A stretch of 64,000 nucleotides of DNA from Rhizosaccharibacter radicis (GTDB lineage: Bacteria; Pseudomonadota; Alphaproteobacteria; Acetobacterales; Acetobacteraceae): assembly GCA_024508355.1 (NCBI GenBank), contig JAMZEJ010000001.1:62001-126000 (forward strand), in the 5' to 3' direction. The notes beneath the pieces are model-generated. The model did no database searches. It saw only the letters and a list, made by a program, of their open reading frames with translations, and was not told where the DNA came from. Positions 27,676 to 37,720 of the stretch are shown here, piece after piece. Positions within the stretch are counted from its first letter, which is position 1. Each line of letters begins with the position of its first letter. Position numbers and translations under genes: made by a program.

Positions 27676-29535
27676 TCAGTTTCCCAGGCGCTGGTGCTGG
27701 CGCGCCGCCTCGTAGCGGTCGCGCGAGGCGCGCACTTCCGGACGCACCGACACTTCGGGCACCGTCACGTCCCACCAGGCGCCGCCGGCCTGGGTGGTGG
27801 CCATCGGATCGGTGTCGATCACGATCACGCTGGACCTGTCCGCCCTTCGCGCCCGGCGCAGGGCGTCTTCCAGCTCGGACAGGCCCGCGACCTTCTCCGC
27901 ATGCGCGCCCACCGCCCGGGCATGCAGCGCGAAATCGATGGAAGGGTACTCCTTCTGGTGCAGGGAATCGCGCCAGAGATTGTTGAACGCCGCCCCGCCG
28001 CAGGCCGCCTGCAGCCGGTTGATGCAGCCGAAGCCGTTGTTGTCGAGCAGCACCACGATGATCTTGTGGCCCAGCATCACGCTGGTCTGCAGCTCGCTGT
28101 TGAGCATCATGAAGGAGCCGTCGCCCACCATCACGATCACCTCGCGATCGGGATGCGCCATCTTGGCGCCGAGGCCGCCGGCCACCTCGTAGCCCATGCA
28201 GGAGAAGCCGTACTCCATGTGGTAGCCGCCCGGCCGGTCGGTGCGCCAATGCTTGTGCAGCTCCGCCGGCAGGCCGCCGGCCGCGCACACCACCACGTCC
28301 GAGGGCTCGGCGGTCCGCAGCACCGCGCCGATCACCTGCGCGTCCGACGGCGCGGCGTTCTGCTCGGCGCCCGGCAGGGCGGTGTAGGCTGCCGCTTCTT
28401 CCCGCCATCCGGCCCGGACCCGCTCGGCCTCGCCGGTCCAGCCGGCGGGCGCGCGCCAGTCGCCGAGCGCCTGGTCCAGGGCCTCCAGGCCGGCCAGCGC
28501 ATCGGCCACCAGCGGCAGCGCGCGATGCTTGGCGGCGTCGAAGGGCTGGGCGTTCAGGCCGATCATCCGCATCCCCTGATCGCGGAACAGCGCCCAGGAG
28601 CCGGTGGTGAAATCCTGCAGCTTGGTGCCCACGGCCAGCACGAGGTCGGCCTTCGCCGCCAGCTCGTTGGACGCGGAACTGCCGCTGACGCCGATGCCGC
28701 CCATGTTCATCGGCTCGGAATCGGGGATGCTGGACTTGCCGGCCTGGGTTTCGCCCACCGGCAGGCCGCGCGCGGCGCAGAAGCGGGCCAGCGCGTCCTC
28801 GGCCCCGGAAAACAGCGTGCCGCCGCCCGCGATCACCATCGGCCGCCGCGCCGACCGGAGCGCCGCCACCGCGTCCGCCAGTTCCCGGGCGTCCGGCCCC
28901 TGCCGGCGCGGGCGATGAGGGCGCTCGGCGAAGAAGCTTTCCGGGTAGTCGAACGCCTGGGCCTGCACGTCCTGGCAGAGCGACAGGGTGACCGGGCCGC
29001 ATTCCGCCGGATCGGTCAGCACCGCCATGGCGCGGTTGAACGCCGGGATCAGCTGTTCCGGCCGGGTGAGGCGGTCGAAATAGCGCGACACCGGCCGGAA
29101 ACAGTCCGACGCGCTGGCGGTGCCGTCGCCCCAGTTCTCGACCTGCTGGAGCACCGGATCGGGCAGGCGGTTCGCGAACACGTCGCCGGGCAGCAGCAGC
29201 ACCGGCAGGCGGTTGACGTGCGCGACGCCGGCGCCCGTCACCATGTTGAGCGCGCCGGGCCCGATGGAAGAAGTGCAGGCCATGAAACGGCGGCGGCGCA
29301 TCTGCTTGGCATAGGCCACGGCGGCATGGACCATACCCTGCTCGTTGTGGCCCCGGAAGGTCGGCAGGGCGTCGCGCACGCCGTGCAGCGCCTCGCCGAG
29401 CCCCGCCACGTTGCCGTGGCCGAAGATGCCCCACACGCCGCCGAAGATCGGCAGCACCTCGCCGTCGATCTCGCATTTCTGAGCGGCCATGGCGCGCACC
29501 AGCGCCTGGGCCATGGTGAGACGGATGGTGCTCAT
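27676..29535 (-). CDS. iolD: Trihydroxycyclohexane-1,2-dione hydrolase
   Basis: Thiamine-diphosphate enzyme that opens the ring in myo-inositol catabolism to give 5-deoxy-glucuronate. The 619-residue product has the three-domain acetolactate-synthase layout. The N-terminal Pyr domain has the conserved Glu in GHNEQGMVHAAVAYA, then the central domain (PMVIAGGGTLFSGA), then the PP domain with GDGSFMMLNSELQT and NNGFGCINRLQ binding Mg-ThDP. It lies 16 bp downstream of iolC and is certainly co-transcribed. Confidence 0.95.
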   Translation of the reverse strand: MSTIRLTMAQALVRAMAAQKCEIDGEVLPIFGGVWGIFGHGNVAGLGEALHGVRDALPTFRGHNEQGMVHAAVAYAKQMRRRRFMACTSSIGPGALNMVTGAGVAHVNRLPVLLLPGDVFANRLPDPVLQQVENWGDGTASASDCFRPVSRYFDRLTRPEQLIPAFNRAMAVLTDPAECGPVTLSLCQDVQAQAFDYPESFFAERPHRPRRQGPDARELADAVAALRSARRPMVIAGGGTLFSGAEDALARFCAARGLPVGETQAGKSSIPDSEPMNMGGIGVSGSSASNELAAKADLVLAVGTKLQDFTTGSWALFRDQGMRMIGLNAQPFDAAKHRALPLVADALAGLEALDQALGDWRAPAGWTGEAERVRAGWREEAAAYTALPGAEQNAAPSDAQVIGAVLRTAEPSDVVVCAAGGLPAELHKHWRTDRPGGYHMEYGFSCMGYEVAGGLGAKMAHPDREVIVMVGDGSFMMLNSELQTSVMLGHKIIVVLLDNNGFGCINRLQAACGGAAFNNLWRDSLHQKEYPSIDFALHARAVGAHAEKVAGLSELEDALRRARRADRSSVIVIDTDPMATTQAGGAWWDVTVPEVSVRPEVRASRDRYEAARQHQRLGN

Positions 29536-29551
29536 CGCCGCGTTCCTCCCG

Positions 29552-31546
29552 TCAGGCCGCGCGGTCGCGGCCGGCGACCGCCGGGGACGAGTCGATCTGC
29601 GACGCGGATCCCGTGGGCGCGGATCCTGGGCGCACCCGCTCCCAGGCGGCCACCAGCTCGCCGAACCGCGCGGCCATCACCTCCACCGCCTCGGCATCGG
29701 TGATGCGCCCGCTCATCCAGTCGCGCGCCGGATCGATGAAAATGGTGCGGCCGATGGCGAAGCCCTTCACCAGCGGCACGGCGGCGGCCACCGCGAACGC
29801 TTCCACCAGCTCCGCCGCCGGCGCCTCGAGCCCCAGCAGCACGATGCCGCGGCACAGCGGGTCGCGCCCGGCCACCACCGCGGCGGTTCTCGCCCAGGCC
29901 GCGGCATCGCGCTGCGGTTCCAGCTTCCACCAGTCCGGCTTCAGCCCGATGTCGTAGAGGCGCGACAGGATGGTCGACACCGTGTCGGCTTCCAGCGCGC
30001 CGTGCTTGCCGGCGATGATCTCCACCAGCAGGTCGCGGCCCAGACGGCGGCAGGCATCCTGGGCGCGCAGGAGCTCGCGCTCCTGTTTCAGCCGGAGCTC
30101 CTCCGCGTCGTCCGGACGGTAGAAGCACAGGCACTTGATCACCTGGTCGGTCGGCCATTCCACCAGGGCGGCGCCGAGGCTGCCGGGCTGCCGCCCGTCG
30201 GGACCGCCCTCGAACTCCAGTGGGCGCGAGCCGGTGCGCTCCACCGGGCGCGCGGTCCACAGCCCGGCGTGCGAAGCGCGGAACAACGCCTCGCGACCAT
30301 AACGCCCGTCCAGGAACATGCCGAAGCCCGGCCGCCCGGCGGCCACGCGCGCGGCGGCCTCCACCGCCAGCACCTTGAACGGCGCGATGCGGTCGAACGA
30401 CGCTCCCGCCTCGGTCGCCACCGCTTCCAGCTGCATCCGGTGGTCGCAGGCCAGCGCCATGATGGCGTGCGGCGTCGGCGACCGGTTGGCGGTGGCCCAG
30501 TGCAGGTGGTTCAGCCCGTCGTCGTGGCGCAGGGCCCGCAGCGGCGAGCCCTGGCGGAGAAAGAACTCCAGCTCGGCGAAGCTCGGGATCTCGGGCGAGC
30601 ACAGCAGGCGCGACACCGCGAACGCGCCGCTCGCATTGGCATAGGCGCAGCAGGTTTCCAGCGGCTCGTCGCGCAGCCAGCCGCGCAGGAAGCCCGACAT
30701 GAAGGCATCGCCGGCGCCCAGCGTGTTGTACACCTCCACCGGGAAGCCCGGACCCTTCACGCCGTCTTCCAGGCTGTCCGGGATCGGACCCGCGAACACC
30801 ACGCAGCCCATCGGACCGCGCTTGCACACGACCGTGGCGCCCGGCGCCAGCGCGCGGATGCGGCGGATCGCGTCCAGCGTGTTCTCCGAGCCGCCGGCGA
30901 TGTGCAGCTCTTCCTCGGTGCCCACGATCAGGTCGCATTCGGGCAGGAACTCGGCCAGCCTGTCCGTCACGCTGTCGGAGCGGATGTAGCGGCTTTCCCC
31001 GGCGCCGTGCCCGGCCAGGCCCCACAGGTTCGGCCGGTAGTCGATGTCGAACACCACGCGGCCACCCGCCTCGTGCGCCAGACGCATCGCCTTGCGCTGG
31101 GCGGCGGCGTTGTGCGGACGGGAGAAGTGGGTGCCCGTCACCACCACGGCGCGGGCCGACCGGATGAAGTCCTCGTCGATGTCGCTCTCGTCCAGGGCGG
31201 CGTCCGCGCAATCGGTGCGGTAGAAGATCAGGGGAAAGCTGTCGCTGTCGCGCACGCCCAGGATGGCCAGCGCGGTGAGGCGGTCCGGATCGGTGTGGAT
31301 GCCGTCCGTGCTCACCCCTTCGCGTGCCATGCGTTCGCGGATGAAGCGGCCGAAATGCTCGTCGCCGACGCGGGTGACGATGCCCGATCGCAGTCCCAGC
31401 CGCGCGGTGCCGATGGCGATGTTGGCCGGACAACCGCCCACCGCCTTGCTGAAGGACCCCATGTCCTCGAGACGGCCGCCGATCTGCTGGCCATAGAGGT
31501 CGACGGAGGAGCGTCCGATCGTGATCAGATCCAGCGTCCGGCTCAT
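29552..31546 (-). CDS. iolC: 5-dehydro-2-deoxygluconokinase fused to aldolase-like domain
   Basis: A 664-residue fusion. Residues 1 to about 325 are the PfkB-type kinase IolC (ITIGRSSVDLYGQQIGGRLE at the start; NTLGAGDAFMSGFLRG near residue 280 holds the catalytic Asp). Residues about 350-650 are a DUF2090-type domain (AIMALACDHRMQLE, LLVEIIAGKHG, PLVKGFAIGRTIF) that acts as 2-deoxy-5-keto-gluconate-6-phosphate aldolase, the IolJ step. So one chain phosphorylates the intermediate and cleaves it to malonate semialdehyde and dihydroxyacetone phosphate. This fusion is common in alphaproteobacteria. The ATG at 31546 has AAGGAGAA upstream, and GGAA-N6-TTCC lies about 150 bp upstream. Confidence 0.93.
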   Translation of the reverse strand: MSRTLDLITIGRSSVDLYGQQIGGRLEDMGSFSKAVGGCPANIAIGTARLGLRSGIVTRVGDEHFGRFIRERMAREGVSTDGIHTDPDRLTALAILGVRDSDSFPLIFYRTDCADAALDESDIDEDFIRSARAVVVTGTHFSRPHNAAAQRKAMRLAHEAGGRVVFDIDYRPNLWGLAGHGAGESRYIRSDSVTDRLAEFLPECDLIVGTEEELHIAGGSENTLDAIRRIRALAPGATVVCKRGPMGCVVFAGPIPDSLEDGVKGPGFPVEVYNTLGAGDAFMSGFLRGWLRDEPLETCCAYANASGAFAVSRLLCSPEIPSFAELEFFLRQGSPLRALRHDDGLNHLHWATANRSPTPHAIMALACDHRMQLEAVATEAGASFDRIAPFKVLAVEAAARVAAGRPGFGMFLDGRYGREALFRASHAGLWTARPVERTGSRPLEFEGGPDGRQPGSLGAALVEWPTDQVIKCLCFYRPDDAEELRLKQERELLRAQDACRRLGRDLLVEIIAGKHGALEADTVSTILSRLYDIGLKPDWWKLEPQRDAAAWARTAAVVAGRDPLCRGIVLLGLEAPAAELVEAFAVAAAVPLVKGFAIGRTIFIDPARDWMSGRITDAEAVEVMAARFGELVAAWERVRPGSAPTGSASQIDSSPAVAGRDRAA

Positions 31547-31600
31547 GGCATTCTCCTTCGACGCTGCGAGATATGCCCGTTCCATCTGACGCGTCAACAT

Positions 31601-31614
31601 GGAACGTATTGTCC
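31601..31614. promoter_or_regulatory. Near-match to the IolR-type motif
   Basis: GGAACGTATTGTCC matches GGAA-N6-TTCC except for one base. It lies 55 bp upstream of iolC and could be a second operator that acts with the perfect site at 31695. Confidence 0.35.
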
Positions 31615-31691
31615 AACAGAACTTGTGCGTCGCAAAATAACGAGGGGTTGCCGGCGGAATTTTCCGAACGCCTTGACAACCTTCCGGAACG

Positions 31692-31711
31692 GATGGAACA
31701 GCTATTCCATC
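31692..31711. promoter_or_regulatory. IolR-type operator between iolC and transporter
   Basis: GATGGAACAGCTATTCCATC is a 20-bp inverted repeat (7-bp arms, 6-base spacer) containing the perfect core GGAA-N6-TTCC at 31695-31708. This is the motif I recall for rhizobial IolR. It sits in the shared promoter region of the divergent catabolic and transport units; a TTGACA -35-like box is at 31673-31678. Confidence 0.65.
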
Positions 31712-31773
31712 AAGAGGCAAAAGCCCGAGCGGATGCCGTATCGGACGGCACATCCGATCTGGAGGTAAACACC

Positions 31774-31890
31774 ATGTCGCCGCACATGGCCCACCGATGC
31801 CGCGACCGGAGCCGCGGTCACGGCGTCCCCGTGCCCGCGTCCCCCCTCGCCGCCGCCCGCTGCCCGGCCGTCAGGGAGCGAACCCCTTGA
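31774..31890 (+). CDS. Possible leader ORF before the permease
   Basis: A 38-residue frame (starting MSPHMAHRCRDRSRGHGVPV) has the best ribosome binding site of the region, GGAGG at 31761-31765, and its stop TGA overlaps the TTG start of the permease (TTGA). It may be a leader peptide that couples translation to the permease. The sequence resembles no family, and a frameshift between this start and the permease frame is an alternative reading. Confidence 0.3.
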   Translation: MSPHMAHRCRDRSRGHGVPVPASPLAAARCPAVRERTP

Positions 31891-33065
31891 GCGGCGTCCA
31901 AATCGCCGACACCTCCCGGAATGTTTCGCCGCGCGAGGCTCCCGGCGCGGCGGGACAGCCTTCCGGTCCGGCGCACGGCGCGGGCGACGAGCGGCTCCGG
32001 CGGTCCTCCCTGCTGGTGAAGCTGATGCGCCGGCCCGAGCTCGGCGCCATCGGCGGCCTCGCGGTGGTGCTGACCTTCTTCGCCTTCACCGCCAACGGCT
32101 CCATGTTCACCCTGAACGGGCTGATGACGGTGCTCAACCCGTCCGCCCAGCTCGGCATCATGGGCGTGGCGGCCGCGTTGCTGATGATCGGCGGCGAGTT
32201 CGACCTGTCCATCGGTTCGATGGTGGCGTTCGCGGGCCTGGTGCTGGGCGTGCTGCTGCTGGTGCTGCACCTGCCGCTGCTGGTCGCGGTGATCGGAACG
32301 CTGGTGATCGCGGGCGGCATCGGCGCGCTGAACGGCCAGCTGGTGATCCGCACCCGGCTGCCATCCTTCATCGTGACCCTGGCGTTCCTGTTCATCCTGC
32401 GCGGGCTGTCCCTGGTGGGCCTCAAGATCGCCACCGGAGGCAGCACGCAGATGCGCGGCTTCCGCGCCGTGGTGGATGGCAGCGTCCTGGCGCCGTTCTT
32501 CTCGGGCAACGCCTTCGGCGGGCTGTTCCGCGCGCTCGCGGCGCACGGGGTGATCGAGGCGCTTCCCGACGGCAGCCCGGCCGCGCCGGGCGTGCCCATC
32601 GCCGTGGTGTGGTTCGTGCTCATCACCGCGATCGCCACCTGGGTGCTGCTGCGCACCAAGCTCGGCAACTGGATCTTCGCCAGCGGCGGCGACGCCAACG
32701 CCGCCCGCAATTCCGGCGTCCCCGTCGACATGGTCAAGACCGGGCTGTTCACCCTGACCGCCTGTTCCGCGGCGCTGGTGGCGGTGCTCACCGTGTTCGA
32801 TGCCGGCTCCACCGACGCGATGCGCGGGCTGCAGAAGGAGTTCCAGGCGGTGATCGCGGCCGTGATCGGCGGCTGCCTGCTCACCGGCGGCTACGGCTCG
32901 GCGATCGGCGCCTTCTTCGGCTCCATCATCTTCGGCATCGTGTCGATCGGCCTCACCTATACCGGCTTCGACAGCGACTGGTTCCAGGTGTTCCTGGGCG
33001 CGATGCTGCTGATCGCGGTGATCTTCAACAACGGTCTGCGCCGCAAGGTGACGGGCGAGCGGTAG
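31887..33065 (+). CDS. ABC sugar transporter permease (inositol type)
   Basis: Inner-membrane permease of the ribose/inositol ABC family (BPD_transp_2), 392 residues with about 10 hydrophobic segments. Marks: [20 protein letters not shown], then [18 protein letters not shown] in the region that contacts the ATPase, [17 protein letters not shown], and the C-terminal [18 protein letters not shown]. The start is uncertain: TTG at 31887 (with GGGAG 9 bases before) gives [12 protein letters not shown] and is preferred over ATG 31797, which would add an Arg/Pro-rich stretch. It is the first gene of the transport unit, followed by the ATPase after 16 bp. Confidence 0.88.
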   Translation: MSGVQIADTSRNVSPREAPGAAGQPSGPAHGAGDERLRRSSLLVKLMRRPELGAIGGLAVVLTFFAFTANGSMFTLNGLMTVLNPSAQLGIMGVAAALLMIGGEFDLSIGSMVAFAGLVLGVLLLVLHLPLLVAVIGTLVIAGGIGALNGQLVIRTRLPSFIVTLAFLFILRGLSLVGLKIATGGSTQMRGFRAVVDGSVLAPFFSGNAFGGLFRALAAHGVIEALPDGSPAAPGVPIAVVWFVLITAIATWVLLRTKLGNWIFASGGDANAARNSGVPVDMVKTGLFTLTACSAALVAVLTVFDAGSTDAMRGLQKEFQAVIAAVIGGCLLTGGYGSAIGAFFGSIIFGIVSIGLTYTGFDSDWFQVFLGAMLLIAVIFNNGLRRKVTGER

Positions 33066-33081
33066 AACGGGAAGCGCCGAC

Positions 33082-33915
<834 letters not shown>

Positions 33916-33956
33916 TCGCCCCGGGCGCCCCCGTCCACCCAGCGCTGCGAGCGGTC

Positions 33957-34760
33957 ATGGCGGAACCACGATCCTTCTCCCTGGCGGTGTGCACCGAGAT
34001 GGTGTTCAGGCACCTCCCGGTGGTGGAGCGCGTCCGGCGCATCCATGCCCTGGGCTTCGCCGTGGAGATCTGGGACTGGACCCGGCACGACATCGCCGCG
34101 CTGCGCGATACCGGCGCCCGCTTCTCGTCCATGACCGGCTACGTGTCCGGCCGGCTCGCCGATCCCGAAGGCGCCGAGGAGCTGCTGCGTACCGCGGAAC
34201 GTTCCATCCCCGTGGCGCACCGGCTCGGCATCCCGCGCCTGAACCTGCACGGCACCGGGCTCGGCGCCGACGGGCTGCCCGTGCGGCCGAGCCACCATGT
34301 GTCCGGCGCGATGTGGCTGCAGGCGCGCCGCACCCTGGACCGGCTCGCCGCCCTCGGCGAGCGCGAAGGCGTCACCTTCGTGCTGGAGAACCTCAACGCC
34401 CCGGTGGACCATCCCGGGGTGCCGTTCAACAGCGCGGCCGACTGCCTGGCCCTGGTGCGCGACGTGGACCGCCCCGGGTTGAGGCTGATGCTCGACCTGT
34501 ACCACGCGCAGATCGGCGAAGGGAACCTGATCGCGCTGCTGCGGGAGGCGCTGCCATTCATCGGCGAGATCCAGGTGGCCGACGTGCCCGGGCGCTGCGA
34601 GCCCGGCACGGGCGAGATCAACTATCCCGCCATCGCGCGCGAATTGAGGCGCCTGGGCTACGCGGGCACCATCGGCCTGGAGGCCTGGGCGTCGGGCGAC
34701 GACGAGCTGGCGCTGCGCCGGTTCCGCGACGCCTTCACCCTGCCGGCGGACGCGTCGTGA
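33957..34760 (+). CDS. Sugar isomerase/epimerase, TIM-barrel (Hyi-like)
   Basis: A 267-residue member of the xylose-isomerase-like TIM-barrel superfamily, closest in look to hydroxypyruvate isomerase (Hyi) and inosose isomerases (IolI). Metal-binding Glu/Asp/His are placed in VLENLN, LRLMLDLYHAQIGEGN, EIQVADVPGR and GTIGLEAW. In this inositol transport unit it may interconvert inosose isomers, as IolI does, so that other inositols can enter the pathway; this role is inferred. The ATG at 33957 has a weak binding site. Confidence 0.8.
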   Translation: MAEPRSFSLAVCTEMVFRHLPVVERVRRIHALGFAVEIWDWTRHDIAALRDTGARFSSMTGYVSGRLADPEGAEELLRTAERSIPVAHRLGIPRLNLHGTGLGADGLPVRPSHHVSGAMWLQARRTLDRLAALGEREGVTFVLENLNAPVDHPGVPFNSAADCLALVRDVDRPGLRLMLDLYHAQIGEGNLIALLREALPFIGEIQVADVPGRCEPGTGEINYPAIARELRRLGYAGTIGLEAWASGDDELALRRFRDAFTLPADAS

Positions 34761-34833
34761 TCCGCCCTTCGCCCATCCGCCGGACGGCCGACCCTTCCGG
34801 ACGGTCCTTTCCCGATACACAGGAAGAACGAGC

Positions 34834-35826
34834 ATGATCTCGGTAGCTCTGCTGGGCGCCGGCCGCATCGGCGCGCTGCACGCCCGCAACCTCGCGGCAC
34901 ATCCGAAGGCACATTTCGCGGCACTCGCCGACGCGGTGCCGGCCACCGCGGAGAAGCTCGGGCAGGAGCTCGGCGTTCCGGTGCGCGGCGTGGACGAGAT
35001 CCTGGCCGATCCCGGCATCCAGGCGGTGATGGTGTGCACCTCCACCGACACCCATGCCGAGCTGATCGAGCGGGCCGCCGCCGCGAACAAGGCGGTGTTC
35101 TGCGAGAAGCCGGTGGATCTCAGCTCCGAACGCATCCGCGCGTGCCTGGACCGCGTGTCCACCAGCGGGGCGCCGCTGATGATCGGCTTCAACCGCCGCT
35201 TCGACCCGCATCTTTCCGAGCTGCAGCGCCGCCTGCGCGAGGGCGAGGCGGGCGAGATCGAGATGGTCACCATCCTGTCGCGCGATCCCGCGCCGCCGCC
35301 CGTCTCCTATATCGAGCGGTCGGGCGGCCTGTTCCGCGACATGATGATCCACGATTTCGACATGGCGCGCTTCCTGCTGGGCGAGGAGCCGGTAGAAGTG
35401 CATGCCGTGGGCTCGTCGCTGGTGGACCCCGCGATCGGCCGGGCCGGCGACGTGGACACGGCGGCGGTGCTGCTCAAGACCGCCGCCGGCCGCATCTGCC
35501 AGATCTCCTGCTCGCGCCGCTCTCCCTACGGCTACGACCAGCGCATCGAGGTGCACGGCTCCAAGGGGATGCTGCGGGCCCACAACATCCACACCTCCAC
35601 GGTGGAGCTCGCCGATGCCGGCGGATTCCGCACCGCGCCGGTGATGGATTTCTTTCTGGAACGCTACACCCCGGCCTACCGGCGCGAGCTCGACCATTTC
35701 CTGTACTGCGTGGCGTCCGGCGCCCCGCCGCGGCCCACGGGCGAGGACGGTTTGCGCGCGCAGATGCTGGCTGACGCCGCGACCGTCGCGCACCAGACCG
35801 GGCAGCCCCAGCGGATCCCCGAGTAG
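34834..35826 (+). CDS. iolG: Inositol 2-dehydrogenase
   Basis: First enzyme of myo-inositol catabolism: NAD-dependent oxidation to scyllo-inosose. The 330-residue Gfo/Idh/MocA protein has VALLGAGRIGALHARNLA at the N-terminus (NAD-binding), the catalytic Lys in FCEKPVDL, and the substrate-side motifs GFNRRFDPH and FRDMMIHDFDMARFLLGE holding the active-site Asp and His. Position between the isomerase and the binding-protein gene supports inositol as substrate, and no other iolG in the window matches as well. Confidence 0.92.
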   Translation: MISVALLGAGRIGALHARNLAAHPKAHFAALADAVPATAEKLGQELGVPVRGVDEILADPGIQAVMVCTSTDTHAELIERAAAANKAVFCEKPVDLSSERIRACLDRVSTSGAPLMIGFNRRFDPHLSELQRRLREGEAGEIEMVTILSRDPAPPPVSYIERSGGLFRDMMIHDFDMARFLLGEEPVEVHAVGSSLVDPAIGRAGDVDTAAVLLKTAAGRICQISCSRRSPYGYDQRIEVHGSKGMLRAHNIHTSTVELADAGGFRTAPVMDFFLERYTPAYRRELDHFLYCVASGAPPRPTGEDGLRAQMLADAATVAHQTGQPQRIPE

Positions 35827-36011
35827 GCTGAGGATCGCCGGCCGGAGCGTCGGCCGAGATCGCACGGTCTGGCCTTCCGGCCCGGTAAGAGCGGCCGATA
35901 CGAGCGGTCGGGGCGAACGGCTGGGGCGAACGGCCGGCGCCCGGAACATCATCGGCCGGCGGGTGCTTCCCGCCGGAACGACCAAGAAAACAACCTCCAG
36001 GGTGGCACATC

Positions 36012-36989
<978 letters not shown>

Positions 36990-37051
36990 CGCCGGTATCC
37001 GTCCAGGCCTGACCGGCGGAGGAGCCTTCCGGTCGGACAATCCCTAATCGG

Positions 37052-37064
37052 GCCCGCTTCGGGC
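37052..37064. terminator. Weak hairpin between convergent genes
   Basis: GCCCG-CTT-CGGGC can form a short stem between the binding-protein gene and the convergent DUF1127 gene. It is short and lacks a T-run, so the terminator role is tentative. Confidence 0.3.
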
Positions 37065-37120
37065 GCGCCGGCTCCGCGATCAGCGGGCGGGCGCGTCCTT
37101 CGGGCGGGCGGGCAAGCCGT

Positions 37121-37330
37121 TCAGCCGACGTGGCGAGCGACGATGCCCTCGATGTCGGCGCGGCTCAGGCCCATGTCGGCCAGCTCGCGGTCCGAGTAGG
37201 TGTTCAGCTCGGTGCGCAGACGGGCGCGCTCGCGGCGGACGGCAAGGTTGAACCGCACCTGCTCGACCGTCCTGCGGAACAGGCCCGGCAGGTCGGCATG
37301 GGAAGCGGTGACAGCGGAAACATAAGCCAT
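37121..37330 (-). CDS. DUF1127 (YjiS-like) small protein
   Basis: A 69-residue protein. The C-terminal half is the DUF1127 domain, a basic helix-turn segment (RERARLRTELNTYSDRELAD, then MGLSRADIEGIV). Such proteins are abundant in alphaproteobacteria and some bind RNA and affect phosphate, carbon or RNA turnover. The promoter region holds two copies of a TTGTGC-N3-GCAC palindrome, so it is probably tightly regulated. Function here is unknown. Confidence 0.88.
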   Translation of the reverse strand: MAYVSAVTASHADLPGLFRRTVEQVRFNLAVRRERARLRTELNTYSDRELADMGLSRADIEGIVARHVG

Positions 37331-37351
37331 GGGAGGTGAACCCCGTTCGTT

Positions 37352-37366
37352 TTGTGCAACGCACCA
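37352..37366. promoter_or_regulatory. Operator-like palindrome, copy 1
   Basis: TTGTGCAACGCACCA, an imperfect inverted repeat, lies 22 bp upstream of the DUF1127 start. It is a close relative of the perfect copy 48 bp further upstream. Confidence 0.5.
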
Positions 37367-37399
37367 TATGGCGTCCCCACCCCGAAGCGCAATCCTCTT

Positions 37400-37414
37400 T
37401 TGTGCATCGCACAA
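37400..37414. promoter_or_regulatory. Operator-like palindrome, copy 2
   Basis: TTGTGCATCGCACAA has perfect 6-bp arms and a 3-base spacer. Together with copy 1 it forms a tandem array with 48-bp spacing, which suggests cooperative binding of a dimeric regulator before the DUF1127 gene. The regulator is unknown. Confidence 0.5.
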
Positions 37415-37720
37415 TGACTTCCTGCAGGGGAGCCATGCAGTTTTCCCATGGAGCGGTTGACCCTTTCTTAAGGGTCGAGAAATTCGCAGCATTCCGAGCG
37501 ACGATGGCCCGCGATGCCGCCGAATGCGTGACGACCATCCACCCCGCCATCGCATGACTGGAAGCCGGCGGGGCGCGCGGCACCGGGGGATCGTCCGCCC
37601 GATCGGATGCATCCGCGCCTCTTCGGATCGACGACCGGCCTCGAACCAGGGGGCCTCGACCCGCCGACCTCGACCACGGACGGTCCGCCACCCGTGACCA
37701 GGGGCAGGATCGGGGCCAGG

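Noticed and set aside
31673..31678. TTGACA as a -35 box for the transport unit
   Set aside because: No acceptable -10 hexamer at 16-18 bp; mentioned only as a weak hint.
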